Position numbers and translations under genes: made by a program
DNA from: Nitrososphaerota archaeon
GTDB lineage: Archaea > Thermoproteota > Nitrososphaeria > Nitrososphaerales > Gagatemarchaeaceae
DNA: 33,660 nucleotides
NCBI GenBank assembly: GCA_027887005.1
Contig: JAPCJI010000012.1
Coordinates: 1-33,660 of the forward strand
Direction of reading: 5' to 3'
Notes under the pieces: generated by a model
What the model was told of the DNA's origin: nothing
Databases searched by the model: none
What the model saw: the letters and a program-made list of their open reading frames with translations, nothing else
Part shown: positions 7,108 through 15,193 of the stretch, piece by piece
Layout: the number at the start of each line of letters is the position of its first letter
Numbering within the stretch: position 1 is the stretch's first letter

Positions 7108-7856
7108 TATTCGTCACTGGAACGGCCGGAGCGGGTAAGTCTCTACTCACTTCGGCGCTCAAGCGTTGGTACGTGGGCAGGGGCGAGCAGGCTATTGCAG
7201 TGAACCTCGACCCGGGGGTCATCAACCTGCCATACGAGCCTGACGTCGACGTCAGGCTGAGGGTCAACCTGCAGGACGTGATGGAGGACTACGGGCTCGG
7301 GCCCAACGGTGCCCTGATTCTGGCTGCGGACCTGGTGGCGACGAAGCTCGCGGAGCTCCAGGAGGAGATAGATTCATTCAATGCCGAGTATGTGATCATT
7401 GACACTCCCGGGCAGACTGAGCTCTTCGCCTTCCGGGAAAGCGGGGAGTACATCGTCAAGGAGTTCAGGGCGGACTCCAAGGCCCTGCTCTTCCTGCTTG
7501 ACCCTTTGCTCGCGACCACTCCGGTCAACTTCCTTTCTCTGGCCCTTCTGTCGGCCTCGGTGGGGCTGCGGATGAACATCCCGAAGATCTCGGTCCTGAC
7601 GAAGAGGGATATTGCCAGAGATGGAGTGAAGAGGATAACGGAGTGGAGCAGGGACACGAAGGCGTTCCAGGACGCCCTGTCAGGGACCAAGGACAGCGAA
7701 CAGTACTCCCTGTACTCGGAGCTGTTCAAGACCCTCAGGTCGCTCGCGTTCGGGGCCGACCTGTACCCCGTCTCGTCGGTCACCCTCGACGGATTCGTGG
7801 CCCTGGTGGGGGAGCTTGCGAGGTTCGGCCGAAGCGGCGAAGAATTCACCGACTGA
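7104..7856 (+). CDS. GPN-loop GTPase (5' end uncertain)
   Basis: About 250-residue archaeal GPN-loop GTPase, homologous to eukaryotic GPN1-3 that assist RNA polymerase assembly and to Pyrococcus PAB0955. Seen: P-loop GTAGAGKS at 7119-7142, NLDPGV, the defining Gly-Pro-Asn in GLGPNGAL near residue 67, DTPGQTELF (G3) and LTKRDI (G4). The first in-frame ordinary start codon, GTG 7173, lies inside the conserved region and would remove the P-loop. Between the in-frame stop TGA 7089-7091 and the P-loop there is no ATG, GTG or TTG; only ATA codons at 7104 and 7107 are available. An ATG at 7088 in another frame would fit if base 7094 were extra. I list 7104 as a placeholder start. The 3' end is 1 base from the convergent hydrolase stop. 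Confidence 0.8.
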   Translation: MIFVTGTAGAGKSLLTSALKRWYVGRGEQAIAVNLDPGVINLPYEPDVDVRLRVNLQDVMEDYGLGPNGALILAADLVATKLAELQEEIDSFNAEYVIIDTPGQTELFAFRESGEYIVKEFRADSKALLFLLDPLLATTPVNFLSLALLSASVGLRMNIPKISVLTKRDIARDGVKRITEWSRDTKAFQDALSGTKDSEQYSLYSELFKTLRSLAFGADLYPVSSVTLDGFVALVGELARFGRSGEEFTD

Positions 7857-7857
7857 A

Positions 7858-8577
7858 CTAGACTAGAAAGCCCTGAAGAAGGCTAGCGAAGCTTTCCGGC
7901 CTCTCCAGGGGGACCATGTGTCCTGCCTCACGTATGATGAAAGCAGACGAGTTTGCGATGTTCTCGGCCAGGTAATGGGTCCACCTTGGGGGCGTCATCC
8001 TGTCCTTCTCCCCGCAGACGAGTAGGGTCCTCCCTGAGATGCGCGACAGTTTGTCCCTGATGTCGAATCCGTCGCAGGCCAGATAGTCGTTCAGGAAGAC
8101 GGGCAGGTTGCTGAACGAGAGGGCCGCTCTCGCCTCCCTTCCCAGCCCGAGGTCGATCGCGAAGTAGCTCATAGGAGTAATCGTCTTCTCAATTGTCAGC
8201 ATCGGGTCAGTCCGCAGTCCATCGACGATCGCAGGGTCCACCCCCAACTTGGCCCCAGCGCCAACCAGAATCAGTCCGCCCACGTCATCGGGATTCCTTA
8301 TCGCGAGCTCAAGGGAAATTGCGCTTCCCATCGAATGGCCGCAGACGAACGGCCTCGACAGGCCTGCCCCGGCGATGAACCCGTGAACGGCGTCTGCGTA
8401 TTCCGCGATCGACCTGCAGGTTATGTCTCCCGACGGGTGCCCTGGGAGGTTCAGGGCGAAGGCCCGCCCCTCCCCTGAAAGGAACTGTGCGGTCCGCTTC
8501 CAGAAGATGCTGTTTCCTCCGGCCCCGTGGATGAGGACTAGGTCTTTAGGGGCCGCGGATTCCGTGAATTCCAGCAT
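7858..8577 (-). CDS. Alpha/beta-hydrolase
   Basis: 239-residue alpha/beta-hydrolase fold protein. Oxyanion-hole stretch LIHGAGGNSIFW near residue 14, nucleophile elbow GHSMGS near residue 83, acid CGEKDRM near residue 189 and catalytic His in EAGHMVP near residue 215 give a complete triad. It resembles BioH/esterase-type members; the substrate cannot be read. The open frame extends upstream to 9045, antisense to prpB; ATG 8577 with a TATA-like element about 25 bases before it is the supported start. It is divergent from the methylisocitrate lyase gene, so a role as thioesterase or lactonase in the same pathway is possible but only by position. Confidence 0.88.
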   Translation of the reverse strand: MLEFTESAAPKDLVLIHGAGGNSIFWKRTAQFLSGEGRAFALNLPGHPSGDITCRSIAEYADAVHGFIAGAGLSRPFVCGHSMGSAISLELAIRNPDDVGGLILVGAGAKLGVDPAIVDGLRTDPMLTIEKTITPMSYFAIDLGLGREARAALSFSNLPVFLNDYLACDGFDIRDKLSRISGRTLLVCGEKDRMTPPRWTHYLAENIANSSAFIIREAGHMVPLERPESFASLLQGFLV

Positions 8578-8599
8578 CTCGGGCGAGGGCGCTCGGGAA

Positions 8600-8608
8600 T
8601 GATTTAAC
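8600..8608 (-). promoter_or_regulatory. TATA box of the alpha/beta-hydrolase gene
   Basis: The minus strand carries GTTAAATCA 23-31 bases upstream of ATG 8577, the distance expected of a leaderless archaeal transcript. Confidence 0.5.
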
Positions 8609-8691
8609 GATGGCGCGCAGTCCTCGGAACACCTACGGGAACAGAGATAAAGCCTGGAGTCGGCAAGAGCACTTGACAGCGGTTGAGCAAC

Positions 8692-9573
8692 ATGGCTGCG
8701 AGTCTGAGGAAGTCTCTCTCCGGAAAGCAAGTTGTCGTCGCCCCAGGCGTCTTCGCCCCCGCGGTTGCGAAACTGGCTGAAAGGATGGGTTTCAAAGCAC
8801 TTTATTTCTCTGGGGCAGGATTCTCCAATCTGCTCGCGCTCCCCGACCTCGGCATCACCACTCTCTCCGAAGTGACGGACGCGGCCCATAAGATAGCGTC
8901 CCAGGTCAGGGTCCCCCTCATCGTGGACGCTGATACTGGATTCGGGGAAGCGCTCAACGTTGCAAGGACGGTCAGGGAAATGGAGGCGGCCGGTGTGGCG
9001 GCAATTCACATCGAGGACCAGGTGCTGCCGAAGAGGTGCGGGCATCTCGACGGAAAGGAATTGGTGGACCCGGACGAGATGGCCAAGAAGGTACTGTCGG
9101 CGAAGGAGGCAGCGAGGGCCGGGTTGGTCATTGTTGCGAGGACCGATGCAAGGACGGCGGAGGGCCTCGACGCTGCGATTGAACGAGCCAGGTATTATGC
9201 GAAGGCCGGAGCGGACATGATTTTCCCCGAGGCTCTAGAGGGAAGGGACGAGTTCGCCGAATTCAGGAGGAAGGTCTCGCTCCCCCTCATGGCAAACATG
9301 ACGGAGTTTGGGAAGACCCCCTATATGAAGGTCGCAGACTTCGAGGAGCTGGGGTATAGCCTGGTCATTTTCCCAGTCACTGCCTTCCGGGCGATGATGA
9401 AGGCGGTCCGGGAAACCTTCCGAGAGCTGAAGTCGAAGGGGACGCAGAAGGGGATTCTCGGTTCGCTCATGACTCGCGCGGAGTTCTACGACCTGATTGA
9501 CTACTACGAGTATGAGACTGCGGACAAGAAGGCCAGCGACGCGGCAAGGCGCCTGAGGAAGGCGCGAAGTTAA
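8692..9573 (+). CDS. prpB: Methylisocitrate lyase (isocitrate lyase/PEP mutase superfamily)
   Basis: 293-residue TIM-barrel enzyme expected to split 2-methylisocitrate into pyruvate and succinate in the methylcitrate cycle. Seen: FSGAGFSN, the metal-site motif VDADTGFG near residue 80, IHIEDQ near residue 106 and the lyase signature PKRCGH with catalytic Cys at residue 116. Length matches PrpB (290-300) rather than isocitrate lyase (over 400). Related members cleave dimethylmalate or oxaloacetate, so substrate is inferred from the adjacent (methyl)citrate synthase 27 bases downstream. ATG 8692 is preferred; TTG 8683 is three codons upstream. A TATA-like AGATAAAG about 40 bases before the start is plausible. 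Confidence 0.85.
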   Translation: MAASLRKSLSGKQVVVAPGVFAPAVAKLAERMGFKALYFSGAGFSNLLALPDLGITTLSEVTDAAHKIASQVRVPLIVDADTGFGEALNVARTVREMEAAGVAAIHIEDQVLPKRCGHLDGKELVDPDEMAKKVLSAKEAARAGLVIVARTDARTAEGLDAAIERARYYAKAGADMIFPEALEGRDEFAEFRRKVSLPLMANMTEFGKTPYMKVADFEELGYSLVIFPVTAFRAMMKAVRETFRELKSKGTQKGILGSLMTRAEFYDLIDYYEYETADKKASDAARRLRKARS

Positions 9574-9600
9574 AGCATCCTGGGGAGCCTGGACGAATCC

Positions 9601-10716
9601 ATGTCCTCAGGGATGAAGGTTCCGAAGGGGCTCGCGGGCGTCTCAGTGACAGAAACTAGCATTTCCAAGAGCGATGCAGACGGGTCGCTGGTCTATCGCG
9701 GGTACCCCATCAGCGAAATAACGGCGAACGCAAGGTACGAAGAGACGGCCTACCTGATTCTGAACGGGTCGCTACCGACCAGGAGCCAGCTTGAGGCTTT
9801 CTCATCCGACCTCGCAGAGAAGATGCAGGTGGACGGGAGGGTCTTCGGGATAATGAGGGATCTCGGCAAGGGTGCCCTCCCCATCGACGCGCTGCGGACG
9901 GCAACGTCTGCGCTGGGGAGCCTTGACGACCAGCGCAGCATCGGGGGACAGCAGGCTTCGATCGAGGCGAAGATGGCTGTGCTGGCAGCGAACTGCCACC
10001 GGGTCCCAAACGGTGAGAGGCTAGTAGAACCGAAGAAAGGCCTGGACTTCGCCTCCAATCTGCTTCAGATGCTGACGACCAAGGAGGCTTCCGAGTACGA
10101 AAGGTGGGCCTTCGAGAGGGTGCTGATGCTCTACATGGAGCACGACCTGAACGCGTCGTCTTTCACTGTCAGAGTGGTTGCATCGACCCTGGCAGACCCC
10201 TACGCTGCGGCCTCGGCGGGCCTGGCTGCCCTCAAAGGACCACTCCACGGAGGTGCGAACGAGGTGGCGATGCAGATGCTCCTCGATGTCGGGGAGCCGG
10301 AAAAGGCGGCCAAGTACGTGGACAGGTCGTTGAAGGAGGGGAAGAAGGTGATCGGCTTCGGTCACAGAGTGTACAAGAAGTTTGACCCGAGGGCGGTGCT
10401 CTGCAAGGAGTACCTGCGCGAAATCCTCAAGCGGCGAGGAGGGGACGACAAGCTCTTCCGGGTCGCAGATTCCCTGGAGAAGGAGATCTGGGAGCGAAAG
10501 GGGATTCCCCCAAACCTCGATTATTATGCCGCACCGATATTCTACCTTCTGGGGATCGAGATCCCCCTGTACACGCCGATCTTCGCGGCGAGCAGGGTCT
10601 TCGGCTGGATGGCCCACTACAACGAGCAGATGGCTGAGAACAAGTTGATCAGGCCGGACGCGACCTACGTCGGGCCAGACGACCTGAAGTATGTCCCGCT
10701 GGACGAGCGGAGCTAG
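9601..10716 (+). CDS. prpC: 2-methylcitrate synthase / citrate synthase
   Basis: 371-residue short (type I, archaeal/Bacillus-like) citrate synthase family enzyme condensing an acyl-CoA with oxaloacetate. Seen: opening KGLAGVSVTETSIS and YRGYPI, catalytic His in GPLHGGANE near residue 218, second His in GFGHRVYKKFDPRA near residue 258 and catalytic Asp in NLDYYAAP near residue 310. Whether it prefers propionyl-CoA or acetyl-CoA cannot be read reliably; position directly behind prpB favours 2-methylcitrate synthase. No prpD or AcnD-type dehydratase is in the window. The 3' end overlaps the convergent MeaB-type gene by 4 bases. Confidence 0.87.
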   Translation: MSSGMKVPKGLAGVSVTETSISKSDADGSLVYRGYPISEITANARYEETAYLILNGSLPTRSQLEAFSSDLAEKMQVDGRVFGIMRDLGKGALPIDALRTATSALGSLDDQRSIGGQQASIEAKMAVLAANCHRVPNGERLVEPKKGLDFASNLLQMLTTKEASEYERWAFERVLMLYMEHDLNASSFTVRVVASTLADPYAAASAGLAALKGPLHGGANEVAMQMLLDVGEPEKAAKYVDRSLKEGKKVIGFGHRVYKKFDPRAVLCKEYLREILKRRGGDDKLFRVADSLEKEIWERKGIPPNLDYYAAPIFYLLGIEIPLYTPIFAASRVFGWMAHYNEQMAENKLIRPDATYVGPDDLKYVPLDERS

Positions 10717-11624
10717 CCGCCGATCCGGGCAGCGGCCTGGTCCACGGTAAACTTGCCTGCTAGGACCTCACGAGCGAGCTTCTCGACCGTGGCGTTGGGG
10801 ATGCGCCCGAGCCGCTCCATGGCGTTCCCCCTCGCAGTTTCGATTATCATGCTCCTGAGGCTTCGAAGCCTCAGCTCCGGGTCCCCCTGGACGAACTTGG
10901 ACCGGATCGACTCGACTGCCGTGTCGAGCCTATCGAGGCCGTCCCCGGTCAGGGCCGAGACCTTGACGACGGCGGGCGAGCGTGATTTCAACCCCCTGAC
11001 AAGCCCGAGGAGGCTGACCACCATCAGGTCAGCGCCCTCGAGGTCAGATTTGTTCACGACGTAGACGTCCCCTACTTCCATCAGCCCCGCCTTTGATACC
11101 TGGACGTCGTCGCCCAGTCCGGGCATGAGCACTACGAGGACCGCGTGGGAAACCCCGACCACGTCGATGTCTGCCTGGCCGATGCCCACTGTCTCGAGAA
11201 GGATCACATCGAACCCCGCCGCATCCATCAACTGGATCGCCTGGGACGCCGCGCGAGAAAGTCCCCCGGACCAGCCGCGAGACGCCATGCTCCTGATGAA
11301 GACCGCCTCATCGTCAGAGTGGGAGACCATCCTGACCCTGTCGCCCAGCAGGGCGCCCCCGGTTATGGGGCTCGTCGGGTCCACAGCGATGACTCCGACT
11401 TTGAGGCCTTTGCCCCGATAGGTACCGATGAGTCTGTCTACGAGGCTGCTCTTCCCTGTCCCTGGCGGACCGGTTATTCCGAGGACGAAGGCCCTCCCCG
11501 GAGTCTCTAGCTCCGAGAGGAGTCTCGCTGCATCCTTCCGATCATTCTCTACGATGGTTATTCCCTTGGAGAGCGCCAGCCTGTTCCCCCTCTTGACCTG
11601 CTTCGCGAGCTTCGAGAGTTCCAA
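10713..11624 (-). CDS. meaB: MeaB/ArgK-type GTPase, B12-mutase chaperone
   Basis: 303-residue SIMIBI-class G protein that in known systems loads and protects adenosylcobalamin-dependent acyl-CoA mutases. Seen: an N-terminal helical cap, P-loop GPPGTGKS at residues 52-59, AVDPTSPITGGALLGDR (switch I-like, with the family Asp and Arg), RSMASRGWSGGL, LLETVGIGQADID (G3) and VVNKSDLEGAD (G4). Length is close to family (about 310-330). The start is TTG 11624. It is divergent from the mutase large-subunit gene with a shared intergenic region, so coexpression is plausible, and its 3' end overlaps prpC tail to tail. Confidence 0.93.
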   Translation of the reverse strand: MELSKLAKQVKRGNRLALSKGITIVENDRKDAARLLSELETPGRAFVLGITGPPGTGKSSLVDRLIGTYRGKGLKVGVIAVDPTSPITGGALLGDRVRMVSHSDDEAVFIRSMASRGWSGGLSRAASQAIQLMDAAGFDVILLETVGIGQADIDVVGVSHAVLVVLMPGLGDDVQVSKAGLMEVGDVYVVNKSDLEGADLMVVSLLGLVRGLKSRSPAVVKVSALTGDGLDRLDTAVESIRSKFVQGDPELRLRSLRSMIIETARGNAMERLGRIPNATVEKLAREVLAGKFTVDQAAARIGG

Positions 11625-11654
11625 CTGTGCTTCATCGAGCCGTCGGTGTAGCCA

Positions 11655-11661
11655 TTTTTAT
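11655..11661 (+). promoter_or_regulatory. Candidate TATA element for the mutase gene
   Basis: TTTTTAT lies in the divergent meaB/mutase gap; a second TATA-like TTTATCTT follows at 11678-11685. With the second, transcription would start near 11705 and leave a leader of about 55 bases before GTG 11762. Confidence 0.35.
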
Positions 11662-11761
11662 CGGTTCGAAGGCATCGTTTATCTTGGAGCGCGTCGGGCC
11701 AAGGCCAACCTTGCTCGGGAGCGAGAAGGAAGCATACTGGCGGAAGAAGTCGAAATCAGTT

Positions 11762-13468
11762 GTGGAACGCAGGGCTAGGGCTGGTCCTCTCTACGACAAG
11801 AAGGCGGTGGACAGCGTCAAGAAGGGAGTCAGGCAGTGGCAGGAGAGGGTTTTCGACGAATGGGTGAAGGAACATCCGGAATCGAAGGCGGATTTCCAGA
11901 CTGCCTCCGGAATCCCGCTGAAGCCCGTATACACACCGGTTGATGTGGCCGACGTCGACTACGCCGACGTGGGGTTCGCCGGGGTCTTTCCGTACCTGAG
12001 AGGAGTCTACCCGAGCATGTACCGCGGGAGGCTGTGGACCATGAGGATGTTCTCGGGGTTCGGGACGCCAGAGGACACAAACAAGAGGCTCAAGCTGCTG
12101 CTTGAACATGGCGAGACTGGGCTCAGCATTGCGTTCGACATGCCGACCCTGTACGGGTTCGATTGCGACCACGTCCGGGCCCACGGGGAGGTCGGGAGGT
12201 GCGGCGTCAACGTGTCCTCCCTGAAGGACATGGAGGTGATATTCGGCGGGATCCCGTTGGACAGGGTCAGCACTTCGATGACGATCAACGCCCCCGCCAC
12301 GGTTCTGACATGCATGTACGCCGGGGTCGCGATGAAGCAGGGGGTGCCTCTTGAGAAGTTGCGGGGGACCGTCCAGGCGGACATGCTCAAGGAGTACATC
12401 GCCCAGAAGGAGTGGGTCTACCCTCCGGAGGCGCACCTCAGGCTGGTCAGAGACCTGATGGTCTTCTGCACCAAGAAGATGCCCCTCTGGAACTACATCA
12501 GCATAAGCGGCTACCACATACGGGAGGCGGGGTCGAGCGCAGTCCAGGAGCTTGCGTTCACGCTGGCGGACGGGTTCGGCTACGTGGAGCTCGGCATTGA
12601 AGCAGGGCTCAAAGTCGAACAGTTCGCTCCGAGGCTCAGCTTCTTCTTCAATTCAACCATGGACTTCTTCGAGGAGATCGCGAAGTTCAGGGCCGCGAGG
12701 AGGATATGGGCCACAGTCCTGAAAGAGAAGTATGGAGTCAGGGACAAGAGAAGCCTGCTGATGAGGTTCCACACGCAGACGTCTGGGGCCTCACTTACGT
12801 GGGAACAACCGCTGAACAACATAATCAGGACCACGATAGAAGCACTGGCCGGTGTTTTGGGAGGGACCCAGTCGCTTCACACCAACTCCTACGACGAGGC
12901 CTGGGCGCTTCCGACTGAGAAGGCGGTGGAGGTCGCCCTCAGGACGCAGCAGGTGATCGCGGAAGAGACCGGTGTCCCGAGCGTGATCGACCCTCTGGGA
13001 GGGTCCTACTATGTCGAGTGGCTCACGGAGCAGATGGAGGAGGAGGCGTACAAGTACTTCGACAGGATCGAATCTGCAGGAGGCCTGCTCAAGGCCATCA
13101 AGTCTGGGTACCTTCAGCGGGAGATTGCGGAGAACTCCTACAGGCTCTCGAGGAGGGTGGAGGAGGGGAAGGACAACGTCGTGGGGGTCAACAAGTACGC
13201 GGTCGAGGAGAAGAAGCCCATCGACACGCTCAAGATCGACTTCGAGGCCCAGAGGAGCCAGGTGAACAGGCTCAACAGAGTGAAGAGGGAGAGGGACTTG
13301 GATAAGGTGAAGGCGGCGCTCGCGAAAATCGAGAGGGCGTTTGAAAACGAGGATACAAACTCGATCGAGCCCATGCTGAAGGCCGTGAACGAGTACGCCA
13401 CCCTCGGGGAGATAGTGGACGTGGGGAGGAAGGCCTTCGGGACCTGGCGCGAACCTATGATACTCTAG
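11762..13468 (+). CDS. Adenosylcobalamin-dependent acyl-CoA mutase, large subunit (isobutyryl-CoA-mutase-like residues)
   Basis: 568-residue catalytic (TIM-barrel) subunit of a two-subunit B12 mutase, the layout of archaeal methylmalonyl-CoA mutase and of bacterial isobutyryl-CoA mutase. Family landmarks: TASGIPLKPVYTP, RGVYPSMYRGRLWTMR, SISGYHIREAG, FRAARRIWA, RFHTQTSG and GGTQSLHTNSYDEA. The two substrate-determining positions are Phe97 (codon 12050) where methylmalonyl-CoA mutases have Tyr (RQYAGF), and Gln215 (codon 12404, in KEYIAQKEW) where they have the carboxylate-binding Arg. Phe/Gln is the isobutyryl-CoA mutase pair. The frame is open from 11627; TTG 11684 is possible, but GTG 11762 matches family length. 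The small subunit follows 46 bases after. Family firm; substrate inferred. Confidence 0.9.
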   Translation: MERRARAGPLYDKKAVDSVKKGVRQWQERVFDEWVKEHPESKADFQTASGIPLKPVYTPVDVADVDYADVGFAGVFPYLRGVYPSMYRGRLWTMRMFSGFGTPEDTNKRLKLLLEHGETGLSIAFDMPTLYGFDCDHVRAHGEVGRCGVNVSSLKDMEVIFGGIPLDRVSTSMTINAPATVLTCMYAGVAMKQGVPLEKLRGTVQADMLKEYIAQKEWVYPPEAHLRLVRDLMVFCTKKMPLWNYISISGYHIREAGSSAVQELAFTLADGFGYVELGIEAGLKVEQFAPRLSFFFNSTMDFFEEIAKFRAARRIWATVLKEKYGVRDKRSLLMRFHTQTSGASLTWEQPLNNIIRTTIEALAGVLGGTQSLHTNSYDEAWALPTEKAVEVALRTQQVIAEETGVPSVIDPLGGSYYVEWLTEQMEEEAYKYFDRIESAGGLLKAIKSGYLQREIAENSYRLSRRVEEGKDNVVGVNKYAVEEKKPIDTLKIDFEAQRSQVNRLNRVKRERDLDKVKAALAKIERAFENEDTNSIEPMLKAVNEYATLGEIVDVGRKAFGTWREPMIL

Positions 13469-13514
13469 GCTCCAGCAAAGGTTTTCAAACCAGAGGAAAT
13501 CCGCGGCCTCAGGG

Positions 13515-13946
13515 ATGGCCAAGAAACTCGTTTCTTCTCAGCGAAAGATCAGGATCCTGGTCGCAAAGCCGGGCCTTGACGGACATGACAGAGGCGTCCT
13601 CGTCTTGGCCAGGGCGTTCAGAGATGCGGGAATGGAGGTGATTTACAGCGGTCTTCTTCCGACCCCGGAGCAGGTGGCGCAGATGGCCGTCGACGAGGAC
13701 GTAGACGCCGTGGCCCTGTCTCTGTTGAACGGAGCTCACATGACAGCCTTCCCCAAGGTCAAGAAGATCCTCGAAAAGAAGGGAGGCAAGGACATCATCG
13801 TAATGGGGGGCGGAATAATACCCGAAGAGGACAAGGCAAAGCTCCTCAAGCTCGGGATCACGGGGTTATTCGGCCCTGGGAGTTCCCTCGAGGAGATTGT
13901 GCAACACGTAAGAGGTAGAGTTCAGAAGGAGCGCTGGAGGGTTTAG
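13515..13946 (+). CDS. B12-binding small subunit of acyl-CoA mutase
   Basis: 143-residue cobalamin-binding domain protein. The base-off B12 motif DGHDRG places the cobalt-ligating His at residue 24; the downstream SLLNGAH and VMGGGIIP segments complete the DxHxxG...SxL...GG signature. The opening KIRILVAKPGLDGHDRG is typical of mutase small subunits and C-terminal domains. It lies between the large subunit and an acyl-CoA dehydrogenase on the same strand (46-base and 4-base gaps), so these three are probably co-transcribed. It works as a heterodimer with the large subunit, bringing the cofactor over the barrel. Confidence 0.94.
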   Translation: MAKKLVSSQRKIRILVAKPGLDGHDRGVLVLARAFRDAGMEVIYSGLLPTPEQVAQMAVDEDVDAVALSLLNGAHMTAFPKVKKILEKKGGKDIIVMGGGIIPEEDKAKLLKLGITGLFGPGSSLEEIVQHVRGRVQKERWRV

Positions 13947-13950
13947 AGGA

Positions 13951-15171
13951 ATGCTCGAGCAGGACGAATTCATGAAGCTCTCGAAGATGGACTTCGACGT
14001 CTCCGAGGAACAGAAGCTCATCCTCGAGCAGGTGGACCGGGCGTGCAGGGAGATACGCCCCATCGAGGACAAGTGCTACCTGGAAAGACGGCTCAACGAC
14101 CAGGTCAAGCCAGTCTTCGCCAAGGCCCACATGCTCGGGTTGCCCACTTCAAGGAAGTACGGGGACGGCCAGGGGGCGGACATGGTTACCTATGCCCTGG
14201 CCATAGAGCGGATTGGCAGGGAGGGGACAGGGGTGAGGACTTTCTTCTCCGTGCACCTGGCTCTCTGCCAGATGACCGTCCAGCTGTGGGGGAACGAGGA
14301 GCAGAAGCAGCGCATCCTGACCCCGGCGACCAGAGGAGACTCGCTTCTCGCTTTCGGGCTGACCGAGCCCGGGGCAGGGAGCGACCCGGCTTCGCTCACG
14401 TCTTCCTTCGAGGAGAAAGGGGGGAAGTTCGTGCTGAGCGGCCAGAAGACCTGGATCTCGAACGGGTCGATCGCGGACAGCGTTTTGGTCTTCGCGTACC
14501 CGAAGGGGAAGAGGGAGGGGATGTGCGCCTTCGTCGTCGACAGGACGATTCCGGGGTTCTCGGCGGAGCCGATTGAGCATAAGCTCGGCCTCCCTACCGC
14601 GGACACGGCCACGGTCTACCTCGACAAGGCGGAGGTCTCCAAGGAAAACCTCCTGGGACCGGTCGGCAAGGGGCTCTCGGTTGCGTATTCCGGTCTCATG
14701 AGCGGCAGACTGAGCGTGGCCGCTGGGTGCCTGGGCGTCATCCAGGACTGCCTCGACGAAGCGGTCCGGTATTCCGGGGTCAGGGTCCAGCACGGAAGGA
14801 AGATAGGCAAGCACCAGCTTATCCAGAGGCACATAGGGATAATGTCGACGAACCTGGACGCCGCCAGGTGGCTGGTGCTGAGGGCGGCGTTCGTCAAGCA
14901 GAAGTACGAGGAGAACCCGGGGAGCATGGAACTCCGAGAAGAGACGGACCAGGCAATAACCAAGGCGAAGTATTTCGCGGCCAACGCATCTTTCGACGCG
15001 GCGAACCGGGCCGTCCAGATATTCGGAGCGAACGGGTACTCCTATGAGAACAGGCCTGCAAGGCACCTGGCGGACACGAGGGTGACCATGATCTACGAGG
15101 GGGCGAACGAGATCCTTGAGCAGAAGATCGCACTCGGTTCTCTGGGCAAGGAATTCTCCGCCTACTCCTGA
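13951..15171 (+). CDS. Acyl-CoA dehydrogenase
   Basis: 406-residue FAD-dependent acyl-CoA dehydrogenase. Seen: ERIGREGTGVRTFFSVH, FGLTEPGAGSDPAS (FAD/substrate loop), KTWISNGSIAD, KLGLPTADTATVYLD and the catalytic-base region MIYEGANEILEQ with Glu383, the position used in short-chain, glutaryl- and isobutyryl-type enzymes. Start ATG 13951 is 4 bases after the small subunit stop, with GAGGA just before. Exact chain specificity is not readable; beside a mutase with isobutyryl-like residues, an isobutyryl-, butyryl- or methylsuccinyl-like substrate is possible. Electrons would go to an electron-transfer flavoprotein not encoded here. The next gene starts 22 bases later but is unrelated in function. 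Confidence 0.92.
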   Translation: MLEQDEFMKLSKMDFDVSEEQKLILEQVDRACREIRPIEDKCYLERRLNDQVKPVFAKAHMLGLPTSRKYGDGQGADMVTYALAIERIGREGTGVRTFFSVHLALCQMTVQLWGNEEQKQRILTPATRGDSLLAFGLTEPGAGSDPASLTSSFEEKGGKFVLSGQKTWISNGSIADSVLVFAYPKGKREGMCAFVVDRTIPGFSAEPIEHKLGLPTADTATVYLDKAEVSKENLLGPVGKGLSVAYSGLMSGRLSVAAGCLGVIQDCLDEAVRYSGVRVQHGRKIGKHQLIQRHIGIMSTNLDAARWLVLRAAFVKQKYEENPGSMELREETDQAITKAKYFAANASFDAANRAVQIFGANGYSYENRPARHLADTRVTMIYEGANEILEQKIALGSLGKEFSAYS

Positions 15172-15193
15172 GCGAGACCGACGGTGAGCTGAC

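Noticed and set aside
8578-9045. Upstream extension of the hydrolase reading frame
   Set aside because: It lies antisense to prpB; the hydrolase domain and a TATA-like element fit ATG 8577.
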